Below are positions 1-9,404 of a DNA stretch of 39,732 bases, piece by piece (within the stretch, counting starts at the first letter, position 1; every line of letters starts with the position of its first letter). Under the pieces are notes generated by a model. The model saw nothing but the letters and a program-made list of their open reading frames with translations, had not been told where the DNA came from and made no database searches. The DNA comes from Cellulomonas iranensis NBRC 101100 = JCM 18110 (GTDB taxonomy: Bacteria; Actinomycetota; Actinomycetes; Actinomycetales; Cellulomonadaceae): assembly GCF_001552375.1 (NCBI RefSeq), contig NZ_BCRB01000033.1:1-39732 (forward strand). The letters are read 5' to 3'. The position numbers and the translations under genes were made by a program.

Positions 1-8
1 TCATTCAA

Positions 9-43
9 CGAAAGGCTCACCCCTCACAGGGGTGGGCCTTTCG
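9..43. terminator. Rho-independent-like hairpin, probably ending a gene left of the window
   Basis: Positions 9-24 pair with 28-43 in a 16-bp stem with one G-T wobble and a 3-nt loop (CAC). The stem begins CGAAAGGC and closes GCCTTTCG, the usual shape of actinobacterial terminators. The T-tract that follows is poor. The gene it serves lies outside the window. Confidence 0.75.
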
Positions 44-145
44 TCGTCTCCGGGCCCGCTGACGGCGCGCGAGCGGGCACCGAGCGCGTGCGACCGCCCG
101 TGGCACACGGGCTGAACGGGCGCGGACTGCGGTCCCCGCACGGCA

Positions 146-342
146 GGAATGTCGCCGGCAGGATCTGTACGCGGAGCGTCGGCCGCCGGGCTCGTACGGC
201 GGAGTGGCCTCGGCCCGGCCCGGCCCGTGGAGTGTCCACCGCCCGGCCCGTCCGGCGGAGCGTCGACGGCAGGGCTCGTGTGGCGGAGTGTCCACGGCAG
301 GGCTCGCGCGCCAGAGCGTCGACGGCAGGGTTCCCCTACGGC
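146..342. repeat. Degenerate 28-bp tandem repeat, about seven copies
   Basis: Units begin at 146, 173, 201, 229, 257, 285 and 313. The first is 27 nt, the next five are exactly 28 nt and the last is 30 nt. A typical unit starts GGAGCGTCGACGGCAGGGCT or GGAGTGTCCACGGCAGGGCT. The GTCGAC and GTCCAC forms alternate in the later copies. Units are contiguous without unique spacers. The array ends about 10 nt before the glgB terminator. No reading frame across it looks like a real protein. Confidence 0.75.
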
Positions 343-351
343 GCAGGTCAG

Positions 352-395
352 ACGGCAGAGGGCCGCACTCCGAGCGGAGTGCGGCCCTCTGCCGT
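352..395 (-). terminator. Strong hairpin downstream of glgB
   Basis: Positions 352-371 pair perfectly with 376-395, a 20-bp stem closed by the tetraloop GAGC. It begins 22 nt beyond the glgB stop codon. It has no T-tract, which is common in high-GC actinobacteria. Confidence 0.85.
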
Positions 396-417
396 GCGGA
401 CTGGTGCGGCCGATCCG

Positions 418-2619
418 TCAGGCGTCGTCGGCGGGCGCGTCGTCGGCGACGAGGACGATCGCCCCCAAGGGCGGCACGCGCACCTCGGCGGACCACGCGC
501 GTGCGTAGTGGGTCACGGGCTCGGCCTGCACCGCGCCGAGGTTGCCGACGCCCGAGCCGCCGTAGATCTCCGCGTCCGAGTTGAAGGCCTCACGCCACCG
601 ACCGCCCTGCGGCAACGGCACGCGCCAGCCCTCGTGGGGGACGCCCGCGAAGTTCACGACGACGACGGCCGGCGGCGTGCCCACCCCCTTGCGCACGTAC
701 GCCAGCAGGTTGAGGTCCGCCTCGTCGGACGCGAGCCACTCGAAGCCGTCGGGCGTCTCGTCGAGCTGCCAGAGGGCCGGGGTCGCACGGTAGAGCGCGT
801 TGAGGTCGGTGAGGCACCTCTGGACGCCGCGGTGCGACGCGTCGTCGAGCGCGAACCAGTCGAGCGACCGCGACTCGGCCCACTCGCCCTGCTGCGCGAA
901 CTCCTGCCCCATGAACAGCAGCTGCTTGCCCGGGTGCGTCCACTGGTACGCCAGGAGAGCGCGAACCCCCGCGAGCTTCTGCCAGTGGTCGCCCGGCATG
1001 CGGCCGTACAGCGAGCCCTTGCCGTGGACGACCTCGTCGTGGCTGATGGGCAGGACGAAGTGCTCCGAGTACGCGTACACCATCGAGAACGTGATCTCGT
1101 GGTGGTGGTAGCGCCGGTTGATCGGTGACTCCTGCAGGTAGCGCAGGGTGTCGTTCATCCACCCCATGTTCCACTTCAGGCCGAAGCCGAGACCGTTCGC
1201 GCTCGTCGGCGCGGTGACCCCGGGCCAGGCGGTGGACTCCTCGGCGATCATCATGATGCCGGGCGCGCGCCGGTACGCGGTCGCGTTCGCCTCCTGCAGG
1301 AACGAGATCGCCTCGAGGTTCTCGCGGCCGCCGTACACGTTCGGGCGCCACTGCCCGGGCTGACGCGAGTAGTCCAGGTAGAGCATCGACGCGACGGCGT
1401 CGACGCGGAGCGCGTCGACGTGGAACTCCTCGAGCCAGTACGTCGCGTTGGCCACGAGGAAGTTGCGCACCTCGGAGCGCCCGAAGTTGAACACGTACGT
1501 GCCCCAGTCCGGCTGCTCGCCGAGCAGCGGGTCCGGGTGCTCGTACAGGGCCGTGCCGTCGAACTGGGCGAGCGCCCACTCGTCCTTCGGGAAGTGCGCG
1601 GGCACCCAGTCCAGGATCACGCCGATGCCGGCGCGGTGCAGGCAGTCGACGAGGTAGCGGAAGTCGTCGGGGTGACCGAAGCGCGACGTCGGGGCGTAGT
1701 ACGACGACACCTGGTAGCCCCAGGAGCCGCCGAACGGGTGCTCGGCCACGGGCAGCAGCTCGACGTGCGTGAAGCCCGTCTCGAGGACGTACTCGGTGAG
1801 CTGGTGCGCCAGGTCGCGGTACGACAGACCCTGCCGCCACGAGCCGAGGTGGACCTCGTACACGCTCAACGGGCCCGTGTGCGGGTCCCGCTCCGCCCGT
1901 GCCGTCATCCACGCGTCGTCCGACCACGTGAAGCGCGACTCGACGACGACCGAGGCCGTCGCGGGGGGAACCTCGGTGCCCTTCGCGAGCGGGTCCGCCT
2001 TCTGGCGCCACGACCCGTCGGCCCCGAGGATCTCGTACTTGTACCGGGCGCCCGCCTCGACGCCGGGCACGAACAGCTCCCAGATGCCGCTGTCGCCGAG
2101 CGAGCGCATCGCGTGCGTCGCGCCCTGCCAGTGGTTGAAGTCGCCGACCACGCGCACCGCGCGGGCGTTGGGCGCCCACACGGCGAACGACGTGCCGCGC
2201 ACCTCGCCGAGCTGGCCCGGGTACGTGTGCACGTTGGCGCCCAGCACCTGCCAGAGCTGCTCGTGCCGGCCCTCGCGGACCAGGTGCCGGTCGAGCTCCT
2301 GCACGGTCGGCAGGAACCGGTACGGGTCGTCCACCGTCGTGGTGTGCCCGCCGTACGTGACCTCGAGGCGGTAGTCCGGCACGACCGTGCCCGGCAGCAG
2401 CGCGACCCACACCCCGTCGCTCTCGTGCTGCGCGTCGACGCTCCCCGTCGCGGTGGTCACGACCACCCGGTCGGCGAGCGGACGCAGCGTGCGGACCGTG
2501 ACGGCGCCGTCGCCGACGTGCGGGCCGAGCACCGCGTGAGGGTCGTAGAACGTCCCGGCCGCGACGGCACGGAGCGTGTCGTGGTCGACGGGCACGGGGG
2601 ACGGTGCGGCCGCAGTCAT
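418..2619 (-). CDS. glgB: 1,4-alpha-glucan branching enzyme GlgB (GH13)
   Basis: Cytosolic enzyme of 733 aa that cuts alpha-1,4-glucan and reattaches the chain through an alpha-1,6 bond. It is the last step of glycogen synthesis by either the classical or the GlgE route. Two beta-sandwich CBM48-like regions (about 15-100 and 130-230) precede the GH13 barrel. The four GH13 regions are visible: DWVPAHF near 337, nucleophile D407 in LRVDAVA, acid/base E460 in MIAEEST and D528 in [12 protein letters not shown]. Their spacing matches that published for E. coli GlgB (D405, E458, D526). The ATG at 2619 (MTAAAPSP) is preferred over an upstream in-frame ATG because the protein then begins at the usual family length. 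No strong ribosome site is visible. The gene lies on the same strand as glgE-treS-mak but about 10.5 kb away from it. Confidence 0.97.
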   Translation of the reverse strand: MTAAAPSPVPVDHDTLRAVAAGTFYDPHAVLGPHVGDGAVTVRTLRPLADRVVVTTATGSVDAQHESDGVWVALLPGTVVPDYRLEVTYGGHTTTVDDPYRFLPTVQELDRHLVREGRHEQLWQVLGANVHTYPGQLGEVRGTSFAVWAPNARAVRVVGDFNHWQGATHAMRSLGDSGIWELFVPGVEAGARYKYEILGADGSWRQKADPLAKGTEVPPATASVVVESRFTWSDDAWMTARAERDPHTGPLSVYEVHLGSWRQGLSYRDLAHQLTEYVLETGFTHVELLPVAEHPFGGSWGYQVSSYYAPTSRFGHPDDFRYLVDCLHRAGIGVILDWVPAHFPKDEWALAQFDGTALYEHPDPLLGEQPDWGTYVFNFGRSEVRNFLVANATYWLEEFHVDALRVDAVASMLYLDYSRQPGQWRPNVYGGRENLEAISFLQEANATAYRRAPGIMMIAEESTAWPGVTAPTSANGLGFGLKWNMGWMNDTLRYLQESPINRRYHHHEITFSMVYAYSEHFVLPISHDEVVHGKGSLYGRMPGDHWQKLAGVRALLAYQWTHPGKQLLFMGQEFAQQGEWAESRSLDWFALDDASHRGVQRCLTDLNALYRATPALWQLDETPDGFEWLASDEADLNLLAYVRKGVGTPPAVVVVNFAGVPHEGWRVPLPQGGRWREAFNSDAEIYGGSGVGNLGAVQAEPVTHYARAWSAEVRVPPLGAIVLVADDAPADDA

Positions 2620-2697
2620 GTGCCTACCCAACCACCCCCGGGGCATCGGCGCAGGTGGTCGCCGCACACCGTCGTGCCCTGGGCGCGACCGGCGCGG

Positions 2698-3561
2698 TCA
2701 GCGCGTGCGGCGGGCCGTGCTGCCGCGCGCGACGAGGCGGGGGAGCGGCGCCGACGACGTGGTCGGGCGACCCGACGCCAAGAGGTTGAGCACGGCGTCG
2801 GCGACCTGGACGCCCATCGCGTGGACGTCGAGGCTCATCGCCGTGAGGGGCGGGTGCGCGAGCCGGCACAGCGCCGAGTCGTCCCACGCCAGCAACGACA
2901 CGTCGCCGGGGACGGACAGCCCGAGCTCGTGCGCGACGCCGAGCCCCGCGACCGCCATCACGTCGTTGTCGAACACCAGCGCGGACGGCGGGTCGTTGCG
3001 GCCCAGCAGCGTGCGGGCCGCGCGGGTGCCCGACGCCTCGGCGTAGTCGCCCTCGACGACCACGCCGCGCGCGCCGCGTGCCGCGCACTCGGACAGGAAC
3101 GCGTCGGTCCGCGACCGTGTGTGCGCGAGGTCGGCGGGCCCGGAGATGCGCCCGATGGTCGCGTGGCCGAGGTCGACGAGGTACCCCACCGCGTCCCGCA
3201 TCGCCTGCGCGTTGTCGATCCACACGTGCGCGACCCCGTCGAGCGTGCGCTCCGGCCCGCCGACCACGACCGTGGGGATGCCGAGCGTGCGCAGCACGTC
3301 GAGCCGCGGGTCGTCCACGACGAGGTTGACGAGCACGACCGCGTCGACGAGCCGGCCCTGGCCCCACCGGCGGTACGCGGCGATCTCGGCGTCGTGGTCC
3401 GGGACCACGTGCAGCAGCAGCGACCGGTCGTCGGACGACAGGGTCTCCTCGATGCCGCCGATGAGCTCCATGAAGAACGGCTCGAGCCCCAGCATGCGCG
3501 CCGGGCGGGCCAGCACCAGTCCGATCGCGTCAGCGCCCACGGCCGTCAGCGTAGCCGCCAC
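2698..3561 (-). CDS. LacI-family effector-domain protein without a helix-turn-helix
   Basis: The 287-aa product is the periplasmic-binding-protein-like sugar domain of a LacI/GalR regulator. It opens at AVGADAIGLVLARPARMLG, which normally follows the hinge helix, and continues through VGGPE, DLGHATIGRISG, FDNDVMAVA and LLAWDDSALCRL. The normal first 50-60 residues (HTH and hinge) are missing. The in-frame DNA upstream of the GTG encodes no HTH-like sequence, and only 31 nt separate it from the mannosidase stop, so that DNA is already mannosidase coding sequence. The likely start is the GTG at 3561. It is probably co-transcribed with the mannosidase. As it stands it cannot bind an operator in the usual way. 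It may be a remnant, a sugar sensor working through a partner, or a partner in mixed dimers. Family assignment is secure, function is not. Confidence 0.85.
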   Translation of the reverse strand: MAATLTAVGADAIGLVLARPARMLGLEPFFMELIGGIEETLSSDDRSLLLHVVPDHDAEIAAYRRWGQGRLVDAVVLVNLVVDDPRLDVLRTLGIPTVVVGGPERTLDGVAHVWIDNAQAMRDAVGYLVDLGHATIGRISGPADLAHTRSRTDAFLSECAARGARGVVVEGDYAEASGTRAARTLLGRNDPPSALVFDNDVMAVAGLGVAHELGLSVPGDVSLLAWDDSALCRLAHPPLTAMSLDVHAMGVQVADAVLNLLASGRPTTSSAPLPRLVARGSTARRTR

Positions 3562-3592
3562 GTCGTGACCGTCCCCGGCGGCGGGCCGGGCG

Positions 3593-6148
3593 TCACGCGG
3601 TGGGCGTGGCCGTCGCGCGCCGTGCCGCGACGAGGTCGTTCGCGCTGCGCAGCACGGGCCGCGCGACGAGCACGTCGGCGTCCAGCGGGACCGGGGTGCG
3701 CACCCGGAACGTCGCGCTCGCGCCCGCGGGCAGCGTCACGAGCGCCTCGTCCACGCTCGCCGCCGGGTCGAGCCGGTCGACCAGCAGCGTGAGGTCGCGG
3801 ACCAGCGACCGCGCCGCGACCTGCACCTCGTAGCCGTCCTGCACGGGGTGGACACGAGCGTCGACGGCGTCGGGGTCGAGCGCGAGGTCGACGTCCTCGA
3901 GCCACGTGCGGACCGCGCGGCACCGGTCGAGCGTCACGACGAGCACCTCCTGCGCGGGGTCGTCCGGCGTCCGCAGGTCCGTGCGCACGGGGAACGTGCC
4001 CACGGACCAGGCGCCGACCGTCAGCGGACGCTCGGCCCGAGCGAGCACGCGGCCGTCGAGGGTCTGGCGCTCGAGCACGGCCGTGCCCTTCCACAGCACG
4101 GGCGTGTCGTTGACGACGACGAGCGCGTCCAACCCGTCGCGCGGCTGCACCGTGACGAGCCGGTCCGCGAACGCCGCGCGCATCGCCCACCACAGCGGCT
4201 TGGGGCGCCCGTCGCCGTCGACCGCGGCCCACGACGTCACGGGCCAGCAGTCGTTGAGCTGCCAGACGATCGCGCCCGCGGTCGTCGGCCACCAGGACCG
4301 GTAGTGCTCGATCGCGAACCGCACCGCGCGCGCCTGGTTGAGCTGGGCCGCCCACAGCCAGTCCGCGAGGTCGTCGGGGACGCCCAGGTGCGGCGCCATG
4401 CCGCGGTCGAGCTTGCCGTTGCCGTCCTCCGCCTTCTGGTGCAGCAGGAAGGTCGGGTGGTCCTTGCCGGCGACGGTGCCGTCCGCAGCGCGCACCGCAC
4501 GGGTGAGGGTCGCCCACGTGGGCGGGCCCTGGAAGCCGAACTCGGAGCAGAAGCGTGGGACCTCGTCGCGGTAGGCGGTGTAGTCGACGCGGTTCCAGAC
4601 CTCCCACTGGTGGTGCGAGCCGTGGTCGGGGTCGTTGGGGTGCACGTCGTGCAGGTCGTACCCCGGCGAGGCGGGGCTGTTCTCGACGTACGGGCGCGTG
4701 GGGTCGAGCTCGGCGACCACGGCCGGGAACAGCTCGGTGGCGTACCGCAGGCCCCACGTGCGCCCCTCGAGCTCGTCGGGCCACCCCCAGTCGCGGAAGC
4801 CCCACAGGTTCTCGTTGCCGCCGTTCCACACGACGAGCGAGGGGTGCGGCGTGAGGCGCGCGACGTGCTCGCGGGCCTCGGCCTCGAGCTCCTCCAGCAG
4901 CGGCGACTCCTCGGGGTACGCCGCGCACGCCAGCAGGAAGTCCTGCCACACGAGCAGACCGCGCTCGTCGCACAGGTCGTAGAAGTCCTCGGACTCGTAG
5001 ATCCCGCCGCCCCACACGCGCACGAGGTTGAGGTGCGCGCCGAGGGCCTGGTCGAGCCGCCGCGCGAGACGGTCGCGCGTGATCCGGGTGAGCAGGTGGT
5101 CGTCGGGGATCCAGTTGGCGCCGCGGACGAACACCGCGCGGCCGTTGACCCGCAGCGTGAAGGCCGCGCCGACGTCGTCGGGCGAGGTGTCGAGCTCGAC
5201 CGTGCGGAAGCCGATGCGGCGGCTCCACGCACCCAGGCGCGCGCCGGTCGCGCGCGGGCCCGCCGGGGCGGCCGCGTCCGCGGCGTGCAGCTCAAGCTCG
5301 AGCGCGTGCAGCGGCTGGGCGCCGTGGCCGACGGGCCACCACAGCGGCGCGTGCGGCACCTCGAGGTGCGCGGTCGCCGCGGTCGCGCCCGCGTCGACCG
5401 TCACCACGGACTCGGCGCCCGCGACGCGCGCCGTGACCACGAGCGGCACGTCGCCGCCGGGCAGCCCCGACCGCTCGACGTCGACGACCACGTCGACGAC
5501 ACCGGTCCCGTCGGGCCGCACGGTGACCAGCGGGCGCACGGACGCGAGCCGCGCGACGCGCCAGCGCTCGATCCGCACGGGCCGCCACAGGCCCGCGGTC
5601 TGCAGGTCCGGGCCCCAGTCCCAGCCGAACGAGCAGGCCATCTTGCGGACCATGTTGAACGGCTGGGGGTACGCGAGCGGGCGGGGCCCCAGGCGGCGCG
5701 CCTCGGCCTCGGCGTGCGCGAGCGCGGACCCGAGCTCGACGCTCAGCGTGCGGACGTCGTGGTGCAGGTGCGCGCGCAGGTCGACGCGGTAGGTGCGGTG
5801 CTGGTTGGCGGTGCGTGCGAGCACGTCGTCGTCGAGACGCACCGTGGCGACCGTGTCGACGCCCTCGAGGACCAGGTCGACGCGCTCGCCGGCGAGCGCG
5901 GGGGCGATGCGCACGGGCCGCGCGTAGGTCCACGTGGCGTGCCGCATCCACGCGAGGCGCGTCTCGTTGTCGTCGACGTAGGGGTCGGGGACGAGGCCCG
6001 CGTCGAGCAGCGTCGTGTGGCTCGTGCCGGGGACGTGCGCGGGGACGCCGTCGTGCAGCGCGCGGAGCAGCGGCTCCGGCAGGTCGTCGGGGAGCGTCGC
6101 GGGGTCGGCGGTGAGCGTCCAGCCGTCGTCGAGGAGGTGGTGGTCCAT
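3593..6148 (-). CDS. Beta-mannosidase (GH2)
   Basis: An 851-aa intracellular GH2 enzyme predicted to release mannose from the non-reducing end of beta-1,4-manno-oligosaccharides. There is no signal peptide. The N-terminal sandwich carries the mannosidase-typical FNMVRKMACSFGWDWGP near 164-180. The barrel has RGANWIP (342-348), WGGGIYE, the acid/base E446 in WNGGNEN and the nucleophile E536 in FCSEFGFQG. The ATG at 6148 (MDHHLLDDGW) is chosen because the first 30 residues of the longer frame are low-complexity and a GGGAG site precedes this ATG. It has its own promoter at 6238-6266, shared in design with the ABC transporter promoter. It is divergent from the alpha-galactosidase, which fits removal of galactose and then mannose from galactomannan fragments. 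Confidence 0.95.
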   Translation of the reverse strand: MDHHLLDDGWTLTADPATLPDDLPEPLLRALHDGVPAHVPGTSHTTLLDAGLVPDPYVDDNETRLAWMRHATWTYARPVRIAPALAGERVDLVLEGVDTVATVRLDDDVLARTANQHRTYRVDLRAHLHHDVRTLSVELGSALAHAEAEARRLGPRPLAYPQPFNMVRKMACSFGWDWGPDLQTAGLWRPVRIERWRVARLASVRPLVTVRPDGTGVVDVVVDVERSGLPGGDVPLVVTARVAGAESVVTVDAGATAATAHLEVPHAPLWWPVGHGAQPLHALELELHAADAAAPAGPRATGARLGAWSRRIGFRTVELDTSPDDVGAAFTLRVNGRAVFVRGANWIPDDHLLTRITRDRLARRLDQALGAHLNLVRVWGGGIYESEDFYDLCDERGLLVWQDFLLACAAYPEESPLLEELEAEAREHVARLTPHPSLVVWNGGNENLWGFRDWGWPDELEGRTWGLRYATELFPAVVAELDPTRPYVENSPASPGYDLHDVHPNDPDHGSHHQWEVWNRVDYTAYRDEVPRFCSEFGFQGPPTWATLTRAVRAADGTVAGKDHPTFLLHQKAEDGNGKLDRGMAPHLGVPDDLADWLWAAQLNQARAVRFAIEHYRSWWPTTAGAIVWQLNDCWPVTSWAAVDGDGRPKPLWWAMRAAFADRLVTVQPRDGLDALVVVNDTPVLWKGTAVLERQTLDGRVLARAERPLTVGAWSVGTFPVRTDLRTPDDPAQEVLVVTLDRCRAVRTWLEDVDLALDPDAVDARVHPVQDGYEVQVAARSLVRDLTLLVDRLDPAASVDEALVTLPAGASATFRVRTPVPLDADVLVARPVLRSANDLVAARRATATPTA

Positions 6149-6237
6149 GTGCGTGCGCGCTCCCGGAGGTCCTGTGCCCCCGGCGGGCGCGCGTCGTCGC
6201 GCGCCCGCGGGCCGTCCGACCCGAGGAGCCACCCACA

Positions 6238-6268
6238 TTGTTAGGCTGCTGAACTTAGTCCGTCAACG
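6238..6268 (-). promoter_or_regulatory. Promoter with embedded operator-like box, mannosidase side
   Basis: Read on the minus strand, TTGACG (6261-6266) and TAACAA (6238-6243) are 17 nt apart, a good housekeeping sigma promoter. The spacer, GACTAAGTTCAGCAGCC, matches 12 of 17 positions of the spacer in the transporter promoter at 11776-11804. Over 28 nt (6241-6268 versus 11779-11806) 22 positions are identical. A spacer is not normally conserved for sigma binding, so an overlapping operator is inferred. The predicted leader is about 80 nt. Confidence 0.75.
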
Positions 6269-6291
6269 CTTCGCCGAGTTCCTCCTAGGCT
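6263..6291 (+). promoter_or_regulatory. Possible alpha-galactosidase promoter
   Basis: TCAACG (6263-6268), a 17-nt spacer and TAGGCT (6286-6291) make a weak promoter. Its -35 element overlaps the -35 of the divergent mannosidase promoter. One regulator bound here could control both directions. The -35 match is poor. Confidence 0.4.
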
Positions 6292-6321
6292 GGTGCGCAC
6301 GAATCCACCCGGAGGTGAGCG

Positions 6322-8502
6322 GTGCCCCTGCGTCCCGACGACGTGACGTCCCCCACGACCCTGGACACGGCCGACGTGCTGCACCTGCGCGCGGCGGGCG
6401 TGAGCCTCGTCCTCGACCTCGCGGCAGGGCTGCCGCGCGTGCTGCACTGGGGCGCCGACCTCGGCGACCTGCCCGGGGCCGCGCTCGCCGCTCTGCGGCT
6501 CGCGGCCCGCTCGGCGCCGGCCGCGTCGTCGGTCGACGGCGAGGTCGTGCCGTCCGTGCTCCCCGAGCAGTCGACCGGCTGGCTGGGCGTGCCCGGCCTC
6601 ACGGGGTCGCGCGGCGGCCGCGGCTGGTCGAGCGCGTTCGCGCTCGAGCGCGCGACGCACGCGCGCACCGCCGGCGGCGGCGACCTCGTCACGGTGACGG
6701 CCGCCGACCCGGCGGCGGGGCTGGGGCTCGAGCTCGTGCTCGAGCTCACGCCGCAGGGCGTCGTGCGCCAGCGCGCGACCGTCACCAACACCGCCGACGG
6801 CACGTACGACCTCGAGGGCGTCCTGCTGACGCTGCCCGTGCCGCTGCGCGCCACGACCCTGCTCGACATGGGCGGGCACTGGGCGCGCGAGCGGCACCCC
6901 ATCCGCACGCCGTTCACGCACGGCACCCGCCTGCGCGAGAACCGGCGCGGGCGCACGGGCTTCGACGCGCCGTACGTGCTGGTCGCCGGGACCGACGAGC
7001 TCGGGCACCGGCGCGGCGAGGTGTGGGGCGTGCACGTCGCGTGGTCCGGCAACCACCGCAGCCTCGCGCAGCGCGCGCACGACCACCCGGGCCTGCTCGG
7101 CGGCGGCGAGCTGCTCCTGCCCGGCGAGGTCCGCCTCGGCACCGGCGAGTCGTACACGAGCCCGTGGCTGTACGCGTCCTACGGCGCCGCGGGCCTCGAC
7201 GAGCTCGCGGGCCGCTTCCACGCGTGGCTCCGGGCGCGGCCCCAGCACCCCCGCACGCCGCGGCCCGTCACGCTCAACACGTGGGAGGCCGTGTACTTCG
7301 ACCACGACCTCGCGCGGCTCACCGAGCTCGCCGACGCGGCCGCCGCCGTCGGCGCCGAGCGCTACGTGCTCGACGACGGCTGGTTCGGCGACCGCCGCGA
7401 CGACTCGCGCGGCCTGGGGGACTGGTACGTGTCCGACGAGGTGTGGCCCGACGGCCTCGGTCCGCTCGTCTCGCACGTCACGGGCCTGGGCATGCAGTTC
7501 GGCCTGTGGGTCGAGCCGGAGATGGTCAACCCGGACTCCGACCTCGCCCGGGCGCACCCCGACTGGATGCTGCGCCTGCCCGACCGGCTCCCGCGCCCCG
7601 CGCGGCACCAGCAGGTCCTCGACCTCGGGCGTCCCGAGGCGTTCGCGCACATCCTCGAGCGCCTGGACGCGCTGCTCACCGAGTACGACATCGCCTACCT
7701 CAAGTGGGACCACAACCGCGACCTGCTCGACGCGGGGCACGGCGCCGACGGCGTGCCCGGCGTGCATGGGCAGACGCTCGCCGTGTACCGGCTGATCGAC
7801 GAGCTCAAGGCGCGGCACCCGCGGGTCGAGATCGAGTCCTGCTCGTCGGGCGGCGCGCGCGTCGACCTCGAGATCCTCGAGCGCACCGACCGCGTGTGGG
7901 CCTCGGACTGCATCGACGCCCTCGAGCGCCGCACGATCCAGCCGTGGACCAACCTGCTGATCCCGCTCGAGCTCATCGGTGCGCACATCGGCTCCGGCAC
8001 CGCGCACTCCACGGGACGGCGCGCGGGCCTGGGGTTCCGGGCCGGGACGGCGCTGTTCGGGCACCTCGGCATCGAGTGGGACCTGCGGGAGGCCGACGAC
8101 GCCGAGCGCGCCGAGCTCGCGGCGTGGGTCGCGCTCTACAAGGACGTGCGCGAGCTGCTGCACACCGGGGTGAGCGTGCACGCCGACCCCGTCGACCCCG
8201 CGTACGCCGTGCACGGCGTGGTCGCGCAGGACGGCTCCGACGCGCTGTTCGCGATCGCGACCGTGGCGTCCTCGGCGCAGGCGCCCGCCGCGCTCGTGAC
8301 GCTGCCCGGGCTCGACCCGGACGCGACGTACCACGTGCGCCCGCAGGCGCCCGCCGACGTCGTCGGGCCGTGGCAGCACGTGCCGTGGTGGAAGCCCGAG
8401 GGGCTGCGCACGACGGGACGCGTGCTCGGGCAGGTCGGCGTCCGGCCGCCGCACCTGCAGCCCGAGCGGCTCGTGCTGCTGCGGGCCACGCGCGTCGACT
8501 GA
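6322..8502 (+). CDS. Alpha-galactosidase (GH36)
   Basis: A 726-aa cytosolic GH36 enzyme, the normal length for bacterial family members. It should remove alpha-1,6-galactose from galacto-manno-oligosaccharides or raffinose-type sugars. An N-terminal beta-sandwich (about 20-310) precedes the barrel, which starts at NTWEAVYFDH. Key segments are DDGWFG (351-356), GLWVEPEMVNPDS, the nucleophile D463 in YLKWDHNR, the SCSSGGARVDLEIL loop near 506-519 and the acid/base D529 in WASDCIDALERR. The GTG at 6322 is preceded by a near-perfect GGAGGTGA (6311-6318). It is divergent from the beta-mannosidase and convergent with the sugar ABC operon. GH36 also contains raffinose-synthase-like transferases, but these motifs are those of hydrolases. 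Confidence 0.95.
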   Translation: MPLRPDDVTSPTTLDTADVLHLRAAGVSLVLDLAAGLPRVLHWGADLGDLPGAALAALRLAARSAPAASSVDGEVVPSVLPEQSTGWLGVPGLTGSRGGRGWSSAFALERATHARTAGGGDLVTVTAADPAAGLGLELVLELTPQGVVRQRATVTNTADGTYDLEGVLLTLPVPLRATTLLDMGGHWARERHPIRTPFTHGTRLRENRRGRTGFDAPYVLVAGTDELGHRRGEVWGVHVAWSGNHRSLAQRAHDHPGLLGGGELLLPGEVRLGTGESYTSPWLYASYGAAGLDELAGRFHAWLRARPQHPRTPRPVTLNTWEAVYFDHDLARLTELADAAAAVGAERYVLDDGWFGDRRDDSRGLGDWYVSDEVWPDGLGPLVSHVTGLGMQFGLWVEPEMVNPDSDLARAHPDWMLRLPDRLPRPARHQQVLDLGRPEAFAHILERLDALLTEYDIAYLKWDHNRDLLDAGHGADGVPGVHGQTLAVYRLIDELKARHPRVEIESCSSGGARVDLEILERTDRVWASDCIDALERRTIQPWTNLLIPLELIGAHIGSGTAHSTGRRAGLGFRAGTALFGHLGIEWDLREADDAERAELAAWVALYKDVRELLHTGVSVHADPVDPAYAVHGVVAQDGSDALFAIATVASSAQAPAALVTLPGLDPDATYHVRPQAPADVVGPWQHVPWWKPEGLRTTGRVLGQVGVRPPHLQPERLVLLRATRVD

Positions 8503-8520
8503 CGACGGCCGCGGGCGGTG

Positions 8521-8553
8521 CGGAGGGCGGCGGGGTCACCCCGCCGCCCTCCG
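8521..8553. terminator. Bidirectional terminator hairpin
   Basis: Positions 8521-8535 pair perfectly with 8539-8553, a 15-bp GC stem with the loop TCA. It lies between the convergent ends of the alpha-galactosidase gene and the ABC permease gene and can serve both. Confidence 0.85.
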
Positions 8554-8579
8554 TCGTCCTGCCCTGCGTCGTCAGCCGG

Positions 8580-9404
8580 TCACTTGGTCGCGCCCGACGT
8601 GAAGCCGTTGTAGACGTACCGTTGCAGCAGCAGGAACAGCACGAGGATCGGCACGATCGTGATGACCACGCCCGCCGAGATCACCTCCCACTGCGAGCCG
8701 AACGGGCCCTTGAACGCGAACAGCGCGGTCGAGATGGGCCGCAGGTCGGGGTCGGGCAGGTAGAGGAACGGCAGGAAGAACTCGTTGTAGATGCCGATGC
8801 CCTTGATGATGACGACCGTCGCGATCGCGGGCTTGAGGTTCGGCAGGATGATCCGGAAGAAGATCCGCAGGTGCCCCGCGCCGTCGAGCGTCGCGGCCTC
8901 GTCGAGCGACCGGGGGATCGCGCGCACGAACTGCAGGAAGATGTAGATCGAGACGATGTCCGTGCCCGTGAACAGCAGGATCAGCGCCCAGCGCGAGTTG
9001 TAGAGCCCGAGGCCGTTGACGATCTGGAACGTCGCGACCTGGGTCGTGACGCCGGGCACGAGCGTCGCCAGCAGGAACAGGCCGAGCACCGCCGAGCGCC
9101 CGCGGAACCGGAAGCGGTCGAGCGCGTACGCGGTCGCCGCGCCGACGAGGATCGTGCCGGTGATCGCGGCGACGAAGACGACGACCGTGTTGGCGAACCC
9201 CCGCAGCATCCCGCCCCGCGTGAACGCGGTCGCGTAGTTCGCGACGTTGCCCCAGCTCTCGGGCGGCGTGAACGGGTTCGTGGCGAGGAACTCCTGACCG
9301 GTCTTGAACGAGCCGAACAGGATGAGCACGAGCGGCAGCAGCGTGACGACGGACGCGACGACGAGGGACAGGTACTTGCCGGTGGCGGTGAGGGCGCGGG
9401 TCAC
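8580..9404 (-). CDS. Sugar ABC transporter permease (MalG-like)
   Basis: A 274-aa inner-membrane permease of the CUT1 carbohydrate family with six predicted membrane segments. It pairs with the permease encoded just upstream. The ATPase-contact loop EAATLDGAGHLRIFFRIILP lies near 169-188. The GTG start at 9404 overlaps the stop of the upstream gene (GTGA). An AGGAGG site 10 nt upstream lies inside that gene, so the two are translationally coupled. No ATPase gene follows. In actinobacteria such importers usually share an MsiK-type ATPase encoded elsewhere. Confidence 0.93.
   Translation of the reverse strand: MTRALTATGKYLSLVVASVVTLLPLVLILFGSFKTGQEFLATNPFTPPESWGNVANYATAFTRGGMLRGFANTVVVFVAAITGTILVGAATAYALDRFRFRGRSAVLGLFLLATLVPGVTTQVATFQIVNGLGLYNSRWALILLFTGTDIVSIYIFLQFVRAIPRSLDEAATLDGAGHLRIFFRIILPNLKPAIATVVIIKGIGIYNEFFLPFLYLPDPDLRPISTALFAFKGPFGSQWEVISAGVVITIVPILVLFLLLQRYVYNGFTSGATK

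Larger units (their letters stand above)
1..417. other. Gene-free stretch ahead of the glgB terminus
   Basis: No convincing gene is seen here. Open frames that cross it have an arginine- and proline-rich composition typical of GC-rich shadow frames, and they run into glgB antisense. It holds a terminator near the left edge, about 100 nt without visible structure, a 28-bp tandem repeat and the terminator hairpin of glgB, all listed separately. Confidence 0.7.

Noticed and set aside
146..342. CRISPR array
   Set aside because: The 28-bp units are contiguous with no unique spacers and no cas genes are present, so this is a tandem repeat.
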